A stretch of 22,713 bases of DNA, from assembly GCA_041287865.1 (NCBI GenBank), contig JBGGMV010000046.1, positions 1-22,713 on the forward strand, in the 5' to 3' direction. The DNA is from JAPWJZ01 sp041287865 (GTDB taxonomy: Bacteria; Pseudomonadota; Alphaproteobacteria; Micavibrionales; UBA2020). Below, in pieces: positions 17,421 through 22,713 of this stretch. Under the pieces are notes generated by a model that did no database searches, had not been told where the DNA came from, and saw only the letters and a list, made by a program, of their open reading frames with translations. Numbering within the stretch: the first letter of the stretch is position 1; every line of letters begins with the position of its first letter. The translations under genes were made by a program, and so were the position numbers.

Positions 17421-18611
17421 ATGCGTGTCGATAGAAACGTAAAACTGCTTAACCTGCACGCATTGTGCGTGAACATGGCATTCGTCATTCCCGTCATCAT
17501 GCCCTTTTACCGGGATGAAATGAGGTTGAGCTTCCAGGACTTCTTGCTGGGCGAGGCCGCCTTTGCCTTGACCATCGTGCTGCTCGATGTTCCCTGCGGC
17601 TGGCTGTCGGACCAATGGCAGCGCAAGCATATCCTGGCACTCGGCACCCTGATGGAGCTGACGGGTTATGCCCTGCTGCTGATGTCGAAGGGATTGCTGA
17701 TGGCCGCGCTGGCGCAGTCGGTGATCGGGGTGGGTATCTGCCTCTTCAACGGCACCAACAGCGCCATCCTGTACGAAAGCCTGATGGCCGAAGGGCGCGA
17801 GGGCGAGTACAGGCGGCGGGAGGGCAAGCGCGGCGGCTTGGGCCTGTACAGCGTGGCCTTTGCGAGCGTGGTCGGCGGGCTTATCTATCCGCACAACCAC
17901 TTCCTGCCGGTGACGCTGGCGGTTGTGGTGCAGTGCATCGGTTTGTTCTTTGCCTGCGCACTGGACGAGCCGGAGCGGCACCGCAAGCGGCCGGAGAAGC
18001 ATCCGGTGGCCGATATCATCGAGACGACGCGCTATGCGCTGCGTCACCCGGAGGTGGGGATGCTCCTCGTCTTCGCGGCGGTGATGTTCTGCTCGACGAA
18101 GCTGATCATGTGGACCCAGCAGCCATACTATATGGCGATGGGCCTGCGGGAGGAGTTCTTCGGCGTGCTGATGGCGGTGGGTTTCGTGCTGGGCGGGTTT
18201 TCGTCCCAGATGGCCCACAGGCTGGACGGCAAGGTCGGCACTTACACGGCCCTGATGCTGGGCTGGGGCATGGCGGTTGTGGCCTGCCTTGGCGCAGCCA
18301 TCAAGCCGGGCTTTGCCGGCGTGGCGATGCTGATGGTCGGCGGCACATGCATCTACGGCATGACCGCGCCCCGCGTGAGCGAGGCCATCAACCGCCACGT
18401 GGATTCCAGCCGCAGGGCCACGGTGCTGTCGACGCAAAGCCTGCTGGTGTCGCTGCTCTTCATGCCGGTTTCGGCTGTCATGGGGCGCGTGTCGGAAGCC
18501 TACGGCGTGCAGGCGGTGCTGGTCAGCCTCGCGCTCTGGCTGGGGGTTGCCGGTGTCGCGCTGGCGGTCTTCGGCCTGCGCCGGCGGAAGAGAGAACTGG
18601 AAGTCGCTTAG
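17421..18611 (+). CDS. Major facilitator superfamily transporter
   Basis: A 396-residue protein starting at ATG 17421 with GGAGG seven bases upstream; the upstream in-frame ATG (17385) adds only a basic, unconserved MFRHPQRKRRRI. It has about 12 hydrophobic helices. The loop after helix 2 holds GWLSDQWQRKHIL (60-72), a version of the MFS motif A, and the protein is split by a central basic loop near residue 190 (EPERHRKRPEKH). The first helix pair (NLHALCVNMAFVIPVIMPFY) and the size fit drug or metabolite exporters. The substrate is unknown. The gene follows a structured leader and ends in a strong terminator, so it is monocistronic. Confidence 0.9.
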   Translation: MRVDRNVKLLNLHALCVNMAFVIPVIMPFYRDEMRLSFQDFLLGEAAFALTIVLLDVPCGWLSDQWQRKHILALGTLMELTGYALLLMSKGLLMAALAQSVIGVGICLFNGTNSAILYESLMAEGREGEYRRREGKRGGLGLYSVAFASVVGGLIYPHNHFLPVTLAVVVQCIGLFFACALDEPERHRKRPEKHPVADIIETTRYALRHPEVGMLLVFAAVMFCSTKLIMWTQQPYYMAMGLREEFFGVLMAVGFVLGGFSSQMAHRLDGKVGTYTALMLGWGMAVVACLGAAIKPGFAGVAMLMVGGTCIYGMTAPRVSEAINRHVDSSRRATVLSTQSLLVSLLFMPVSAVMGRVSEAYGVQAVLVSLALWLGVAGVALAVFGLRRRKRELEVA

Positions 18612-18636
18612 TATAAAAACATGTAAAAAGTAGCCC

Positions 18637-18679
18637 GGCGGGCGGACCTGAAGGAGCAGGCTCCGCCCGCCAACTTTTT
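18637..18679 (+). terminator. Rho-independent terminator of the MFS gene
   Basis: A 10-bp stem GGCGGGCGGA/TCCGCCCGCC (18637-18646 with 18662-18671) extends after a one-base bulge by CCTG/CAGG around the loop AAGGAG. It is followed by TTTTT at 18675-18679. On the other strand TTTTTAC also follows the stem, so it could work weakly in both directions. Confidence 0.85.
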
Positions 18680-18732
18680 GAAATAACTGTATTTTAATCG
18701 CTTGAAATAATATGGAAAATTGTGTATTTTAA
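18678..18732 (+). promoter_or_regulatory. Candidate promoter with duplicated AT blocks, ankyrin gene
   Basis: TTGAAA (18702-18707) and TATTTT (18725-18730) are separated by 17 bases and could form a promoter. Two words occur twice in this stretch: TTGAAATAA at 18678-18686 and 18702-18710, and TGTATTTTAA at 18688-18697 and 18723-18732. The duplication may be a tandem promoter or a repeated regulator site. Confidence 0.45.
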
Positions 18733-18756
18733 ACGAGCATATATAAGGTATTGCAC

Positions 18757-19716
18757 ATGGGCATAGGCGACGCATTCAAAAAGGCCGGAAATTTCTGCTG
18801 GGATAATATCCGCGGCGGCCGCCTGACGTTGCTGGACGCTCTCGAAAAAGGCGACTGGGGCAAGGCGGGCGCGATGCTGCAGCAAAACCCCGAAGCCGCC
18901 GACTGGGATTTGCAGGGCCCTACGCCCGTCGTGCGCAAGCCGCTGCACGTGGCGGCTTCATCGGGCGATTTCAACTCCCTGACCATCCTGCTGCGCCCCG
19001 AATTCTTTAAGGGCAATGCCGATATAAAAGACAGCGAAGGCAAAACGCCGCTGATGCTGGCCGCACGCGAAGGCAATGATATGTCCGTAAAGGCCCTGAT
19101 TGCCAAAGGTGCGGATGTGAACGCGATGGACAAGAACGGCAATTCAGCCATGTCGCTTGCCGCCGGTTGCAACCGCGTGGCGACGATGCACCTGCTTCAC
19201 GCCAACGGCGCCGACGTGAACGGGCCTGCGGGCGGCGAGAGGCCCACTGTCAGCGCAGCGGGCCACAGCATGTCCCTCCCCGCGCTGAAATTCCTGATCT
19301 CCAAGGGAGCGGATATCGACAGCCCCGGCCGTTACAAGGAAACACCGCTGCAAACTTGCTGGAACATGCCGAACTGGGAAGCATTCAGCGAGCTGATGCG
19401 GGCGGGGGCAAACCCCAACAGCCACGGCACAGTGCGCGGCGCGCAGCTGCTGCGCTGGGTCATCATGGCCAACAACGCGGAAGCGACCGAAAAACTGCTG
19501 AAAGCGGGTGCCGATCCCACCGCCCCCACGTGCCGCGAGACCAGCGTCATCGACGAAGCGCATGCCGATGGCCGCAACCCCGTCATCACCGCGATGATCG
19601 ACCGGCGCGTGCAACAACTGACCGCGAAACGCGACACCGAAGCCGCCCTCAAAGAAATGGCCGCAGGAACACCCACGGCCATTTTCGTCAAGCCTATAAA
19701 ATTGAAGCTTTCTTAG
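18757..19716 (+). CDS. Ankyrin-repeat protein
   Basis: A 319-residue protein beginning at ATG 18757 (AAGG nine bases upstream); the in-frame TTG at 18751 adds only two residues. Residues 62-260 contain about six ankyrin repeats: KPLHVAASSGDFNSLTILLR, then DSEGKTPLMLAAREGNDMSV with KALIAKGADVNAM, DKNGNSAMSLAAGCNRVATM, ERPTVSAAGHSMSLPALKFL with ISKGADID, KETPLQTCWNMPNWEAFSEL, and a degenerate last pair ending EKLLKAGADPTAP. There is no signal peptide. The repeats mediate protein binding; the partner is unknown. Ankyrin proteins are frequent in host-associated and predatory bacteria but are not diagnostic. Its TAG overlaps the stop of the convergent redoxin gene. Confidence 0.9.
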   Translation: MGIGDAFKKAGNFCWDNIRGGRLTLLDALEKGDWGKAGAMLQQNPEAADWDLQGPTPVVRKPLHVAASSGDFNSLTILLRPEFFKGNADIKDSEGKTPLMLAAREGNDMSVKALIAKGADVNAMDKNGNSAMSLAAGCNRVATMHLLHANGADVNGPAGGERPTVSAAGHSMSLPALKFLISKGADIDSPGRYKETPLQTCWNMPNWEAFSELMRAGANPNSHGTVRGAQLLRWVIMANNAEATEKLLKAGADPTAPTCRETSVIDEAHADGRNPVITAMIDRRVQQLTAKRDTEAALKEMAAGTPTAIFVKPIKLKLS

Positions 19717-20315
19717 TACTTGATGCTGCAGCCATAGGCCTTGGTGGGTGCAATCGACACCTGCCTGCCCGCATTCAAATCATCGATCGCCATCATCACA
19801 TAGTTTGTCGCGCCCTTGATGTCGGCCTGGTCGACCGAGGGCTTGCTGTCGATGGCGCCAGCGTAGGCGAGCTTGCCTTCCTTGTCGATGACGAACATAT
19901 GCGGCGTGGTCTGGGCGTCATAGGCCTTGCCGATCTCGCCGGTTTTGTCGATCAGGAAGGCGGTGGGCGCTGCGCCCTTTTCGGTGATGTACCATGCGTT
20001 GGCGGCCGCCCCGTCAAGGTAGCCGGGCTTGCCTTCGGCGGAGCTGTCGATCGAGAGCCAGACTGCGCCTTTTTCGGCGGCTTCCTTCTGGAACTTCGGC
20101 ATGTCGCCGCCGTCATAGAATTTTTTCACGAAGGGGCATTCGTTGCTGGTCCATTCCAGCACCACGACCTTGCCTTTGTAATCCGAGAGGCTGACGGTCT
20201 TGCCGTTGCTGTCGGTGGCGGTGAAGCTTGGCGCGGGTTCCCCCACCTTGGCCGACGCATGGGCGGGCGTGGCAAAGAACAGGACGGCAAGGAAGGCAAA
20301 AAGCAGGTGTTTCAT
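19713..20315 (-). CDS. Exported thioredoxin-like redoxin
   Basis: A 200-residue protein with a signal peptide (MKHLLFAFLAVLFFATPAHA, cleavage before SAKVG). The mature part is an AhpC/TSA-like thioredoxin fold: GEPAPSFTATDSNGKTVSLS, DYKGKVVVLEWTSNECPFVK with one active-site cysteine followed by PFVKK rather than a CxxC pair, the cis-proline loop AQTTPHMFVIDKEGKLAYAG, and a second cysteine at the extreme end (AYGCSIKY). It belongs to the redoxin group whose members carry a CPFVxK motif. It may reduce peroxides or disulphides in the periplasm; a catalytic partner is not visible. ATG 20315 overlaps the preceding TGA, so it is coupled to the DUF3137-type gene. Confidence 0.88.
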   Translation of the reverse strand: MKHLLFAFLAVLFFATPAHASAKVGEPAPSFTATDSNGKTVSLSDYKGKVVVLEWTSNECPFVKKFYDGGDMPKFQKEAAEKGAVWLSIDSSAEGKPGYLDGAAANAWYITEKGAAPTAFLIDKTGEIGKAYDAQTTPHMFVIDKEGKLAYAGAIDSKPSVDQADIKGATNYVMMAIDDLNAGRQVSIAPTKAYGCSIKY

Positions 20316-21304
20316 GGGTTGGCTCCGTGGGTTGGTTGGTGTGGCTCTACCGGCCGGTAAAACTCAAGAAAATCAATGAAATTCAACAGCGCGGACAGTT
20401 CATGCTTGATGTTCATTACCGCATCAATATTGGTCGAGGGCACGTAAATTCCAGGGGGTTCGAAATGATTTCTGGTGCAGTCGACCAGCGACAGGATCTG
20501 GCTGTCGCCGTAATAGGACATCGACATGTTCTTGGCCGCGTAAACCTCCGAGATTTTCTGGATGCGTTCCATCATCGCTGGATCGATCAGGTATCGCGCC
20601 TCCACCTGATCGTTGGTATAGACGGTGAATTTTTTCTCGAACACGGGGTCGACAAGGTTCGCGCGTTTCAGGTCCATCGATTTTTCCGCGATCCATTCAG
20701 CCAAACCGTCGGCGTCGCGCACCAGCACCGTCTGGCCGTAAAACTTCTGCTTGGGCAGCTTGATCATGACGGCGAGGCCGTTGAAGACGACGATGGTCTC
20801 GGATGTTTTGCCGCGCTGCACTGTTTTCTCGAGGCGCAACTCGCAAAAGCGCAGGCGCGCCCCCTTATAATTGCCCTCGAAATAATCCTCGGTCTTGCAG
20901 GTGGTATGCTGGGGCAGGATTTTGGAGGGCTGCATTTCGGCCACGGTCAGCCCGCCGCCGGAACTATAGCTGGACAGACCCAGCAGGCGCGCCACCATCG
21001 GCATCACCTTGCTCTTGTATTCCCTTTCGTACTGCTGGCGCGGCTGGTCCTGCCACCAGCCAAGGCCCACCGCCGCCAGAAGGGGTATGCCGAAGAAAAT
21101 CCGCGGATCGCCCTCCCCGCCGCCGAGGAAGAAATAAAGCCCGATGCTGGCCGCCGCGATGGCAAGGCCCGATCCCACCGCAATCTTCATGCGGCGCGCA
21201 GCTTCGTGCGCTTTACCGCGGCGCATGTCTTCCACGCGCTCCAGTTCAGGCATGATGCGTTTGGTGAAGGTAGCGTCGTCTTCCTGTTGCAACGTGACAG
21301 CCAC
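20312..21304 (-). CDS. DUF3137-type membrane protein
   Basis: About 330 residues from GTG 21304, one base after the fliP stop, with GGCGGG eight bases upstream; the alternative TTG at 21331 lies inside fliP. Two membrane segments (about residues 40-62 and 68-85 from this start, AVGSGLAIAAASIGLYFFLG and IFFGIPLLAAVGLGWW) precede a soluble C-terminal domain with EDYFEGNYKGARLRFCELRL, FNGLAVMIKLPKQKFYGQTV and VFEKKFTVYTNDQVEARYLI. This matches my recollection of the DUF3137 family, of unknown function. It is coupled to fliP upstream and to the redoxin downstream, so it is transcribed with a flagellar operon without being a known flagellar component. Confidence 0.8.
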   Translation of the reverse strand: MAVTLQQEDDATFTKRIMPELERVEDMRRGKAHEAARRMKIAVGSGLAIAAASIGLYFFLGGGEGDPRIFFGIPLLAAVGLGWWQDQPRQQYEREYKSKVMPMVARLLGLSSYSSGGGLTVAEMQPSKILPQHTTCKTEDYFEGNYKGARLRFCELRLEKTVQRGKTSETIVVFNGLAVMIKLPKQKFYGQTVLVRDADGLAEWIAEKSMDLKRANLVDPVFEKKFTVYTNDQVEARYLIDPAMMERIQKISEVYAAKNMSMSYYGDSQILSLVDCTRNHFEPPGIYVPSTNIDAVMNIKHELSALLNFIDFLEFYRPVEPHQPTHGANP

Positions 21305-21305
21305 G

Positions 21306-22085
21306 TCAGGACCCGCCGTAACTCTGGACAAGGCTTCCCGCCATCAGATACCAGCCGTCGACGAGGACGAAGAAGATAATCTTGAACGGCAAGGCGATCA
21401 TGACAGGCGGCAGCATCATCATACCCATCGACATGAGGATGGAGGCCGTGACCATATCGATGATCAAAAACGGCAGGAAGATTAAAAACCCTATTTCAAA
21501 CGCGCGGCGCAGCTCGGAAATCATGAAGGCCGGAATAACCACCTGCAGCGGCGTCTGGATCGCCTCGGCCACCTTTTCGGTTTTCGACAGGTTCATGAAC
21601 AGCACAAGGTCTTTCTCGCGCGTATGCGCCAGCATGAATTTCTTGAAGGGCAGGACGGCGGCCTGAAAGCCCTCCATCTCCGTCACTTCCTCGTTCATCA
21701 GCGGCTTGAGGCCATGATCGTAAGAGGCCTGAAAGGTCGGCATCATGATAAAGAGCGTCAGGAACATGGCGAGCGAGATCATGACCGTGTTCGGCGGCGT
21801 CTGCTGCGTGCCCATCGCGGTACGCAGGAAGGACAGCACCACGACAATCCGCGTAAACGACGTCATCATCATCAAGATCGACGGCGCCAGCGACAGGATG
21901 GTCAGCAACCCCACCATCTGCACCACGCGCGTCGCAACCGACGCGTCGCCGCCGCCCTGCCCGCCCATATCGAGCGTCAGGCTCTGGGCGAAGGTATGCG
22001 ACGGCACGAACAAAATCGCAAAAACCGCCATCAGCGCAAAAGCGGGTGCGCAGCGCTTCAGTAAGCGGGCGAAGGCTTTAAACAA
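21306..22085 (-). CDS. fliP: Flagellar export gate protein FliP
   Basis: A 259-residue core subunit of the flagellar type III export gate, forming the FliP5-FliQ4-FliR1 complex in the inner membrane. An N-terminal signal-like segment (AFALMAVFAILFVPSHTFAQ) precedes four hydrophobic helices. Family signatures include MMMTSFTRIVVVLSFLRTAM, QTPPNTVMISLAMFLTLFIM and the C-terminal LPFLIIDMVTASILMSMGMM with LPPVMIALPFKIIFFVLVDG. The start is TTG 22085 with AAGGAG at seven bases, overlapping the fliO end by eight bases. Length and motif order are normal, so the gene looks functional. Confidence 0.97.
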   Translation of the reverse strand: MFKAFARLLKRCAPAFALMAVFAILFVPSHTFAQSLTLDMGGQGGGDASVATRVVQMVGLLTILSLAPSILMMMTSFTRIVVVLSFLRTAMGTQQTPPNTVMISLAMFLTLFIMMPTFQASYDHGLKPLMNEEVTEMEGFQAAVLPFKKFMLAHTREKDLVLFMNLSKTEKVAEAIQTPLQVVIPAFMISELRRAFEIGFLIFLPFLIIDMVTASILMSMGMMMLPPVMIALPFKIIFFVLVDGWYLMAGSLVQSYGGS

Positions 22086-22386
22086 TCTTCTGCTCCTTCA
22101 CGATTTCCAGCACCGGCGCGTCTTTGGCGGGGATATTGCTTTCAACCACCAGCTCGCTGTTCGGCCCCAGCACCAGCAGGTGTTCCTTATCGTCGCGGCG
22201 CACGATGACCAGTTTCCGTTTGTGATCGATCGGCAGGTATTCGACGATTTTCAATCTCTTCTTCGCGCCCGGCAGCATCGACTGCCCCGCAAGGCCGACC
22301 TTTTTAAGCGACCATGAAAACACCCACATCAGCCCCAGCACAAAGGCGAAAGCGGCGGTAGCCTTCAGCAGCATGTAGTAATCCAT
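22078..22386 (-). CDS. fliO: Flagellar biosynthesis protein FliO
   Basis: A 102-residue protein with one N-terminal membrane helix (YYMLLKATAAFAFVLGLMWV) and a small cytoplasmic domain containing LKIVEYLPIDHKRKLVIVRR, DDKEHLLVLGPNSELVVESN. This matches the short FliO family, which stabilises FliP during export-gate assembly. Its ATG at 22386 overlaps the preceding TAA by one base (TAATG), and its end overlaps fliP by eight bases, the usual fliO-fliP order. Confidence 0.9.
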   Translation of the reverse strand: MDYYMLLKATAAFAFVLGLMWVFSWSLKKVGLAGQSMLPGAKKRLKIVEYLPIDHKRKLVIVRRDDKEHLLVLGPNSELVVESNIPAKDAPVLEIVKEQKIV

Positions 22387-22655
22387 TACGCCTCGCCCAT
22401 CTTTTCTTCCTGTTCCTTCATCGTGTCGGCCAGTTGTTCAAGGTCCTTGATCAGGACCGCCATTTGCGCTTCGAGCAACTGGCTTTCCTCCTCGGGCAGC
22501 TGACCCAGATGGTCGCAGATATCGACGACGGTATCGTCCAGCCCCTGCAGATCCATGATCTCGCCCTGGCTCACGCGCCTGTCGCAGTCGCGCACGTAAT
22601 CAATGGTCGCTTTCAGGCGCTTGGCCAGTTCATCCTTGGTCGGCAGGGTCGTCAC
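22386..22655 (-). CDS. Small acidic protein upstream of fliO (89 aa)
   Basis: I place the start at GTG 22655 (MTTLPTKDELAKRLKATIDY), preceded by AAGGAG at seven bases; the longer frame from 22712 overlaps the gene to its left in another frame. The product is acidic and helical, with heptad-like spacing in EESQLLEAQMAVLIKDLEQL followed by ADTMKEQEEKMGEA. It has no membrane segment or signal. Size and helical character would fit an export chaperone of the FliT/FlgN kind, but no signature supports that. Its TAA overlaps the fliO ATG, so it is clearly in the flagellar operon. Confidence 0.7.
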   Translation of the reverse strand: MTTLPTKDELAKRLKATIDYVRDCDRRVSQGEIMDLQGLDDTVVDICDHLGQLPEEESQLLEAQMAVLIKDLEQLADTMKEQEEKMGEA

Positions 22656-22713
22656 CGGAATTCTCCTTGTTGTCCTTGATAGATTGGTACGTTCCGTTGG
22701 CTTTGTAAACATA
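22630..22713 (-). CDS. C-terminal end of an unknown upstream gene (partial)
   Basis: On the minus strand the frame entering from the right edge reads YVYKANGTYQSIKDNKENSG then DDPADQG and stops at TGA 22630-22632. It overlaps the start of the 89-residue gene by 26 bases, in keeping with the tight packing of the operon. The gene continues beyond the window and cannot be identified. Confidence 0.5.
   Translation of the reverse strand, partial: YVYKANGTYQSIKDNKENSGDDPADQG

Noticed and set aside
20228..21379. Plus-strand ORF of 383 codons
   Set aside because: Antisense to the DUF3137-type gene, which is coupled by a 1-base gap and an ATGA overlap to its neighbours.

Overview
The window looks like a piece of an alphaproteobacterial chromosome, perhaps from a Rhodospirillales or Micavibrio-like lineage. 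The evidence is the gene content (UbiG, an NDUFAF5/BioC-type methyltransferase close to ComF, OxyR with a secreted KatG, and FliO-FliP) and the very compact gene packing. Genus-level placement cannot be made from sequence reading alone. No rRNA, tRNA, CRISPR array, transposase or integrase was seen.

Layout. 1-800: an odd left end. A lipoprotein-like N-terminus runs in frame into what looks like the last ~65 residues of the 23S rRNA methyltransferase RlmJ, followed by a tiny membrane protein. 812-1500: a promoter, an orphan gene and a cluster of palindromes. 1509-4757: a divergent catalase-peroxidase (katG, exported) and oxyR pair with a recognisable four-element OxyR operator between them. 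4758-6657: rlmI and the sirtuin cobB on the minus strand. 6736-7724: a small membrane protein and a catechol-type O-methyltransferase. 7721-9733: three minus-strand orphan genes. 9897-10658: ubiG. 10648-14314: a minus-strand pair of methyltransferase genes, including a 918-residue protein that appears to join a methyltransferase to two degenerate Nudix-like domains. 14469-16361: comF and a membrane-anchored metallophosphoesterase. 16362-17021: an orphan gene. 17022-17420: a gene-poor leader with several hairpins and a possible 40-residue peptide. 17421-18679: an MFS transporter with a good intrinsic terminator. 18757-19716: an ankyrin-repeat protein. 19713-22713: a minus-strand run of a truncated unknown gene, an 89-residue orphan, fliO, fliP, a DUF3137-type gene and an exported redoxin, with overlaps or 1-nt gaps throughout.

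How the genes work together. The katG-oxyR block is a self-contained peroxide response: OxyR probably binds between the genes, represses itself and activates export of a haem peroxidase. UbiG and the NDUFAF5-like protein point to respiratory quinone and possibly complex I assembly, and so to aerobic respiration. The fliO-fliP region is part of the flagellar export gate locus. Much of the rest (870-1367, 7721-9733, the 918-residue protein, 16362-17021) is unrecognised.

Five convergent gene pairs abut or overlap at their stop codons with no room for a terminator. The most notable points are the possible chimera at the left end, the methyltransferase/Nudix-like fusion, the OxyR operator and the structured leader before the MFS gene.
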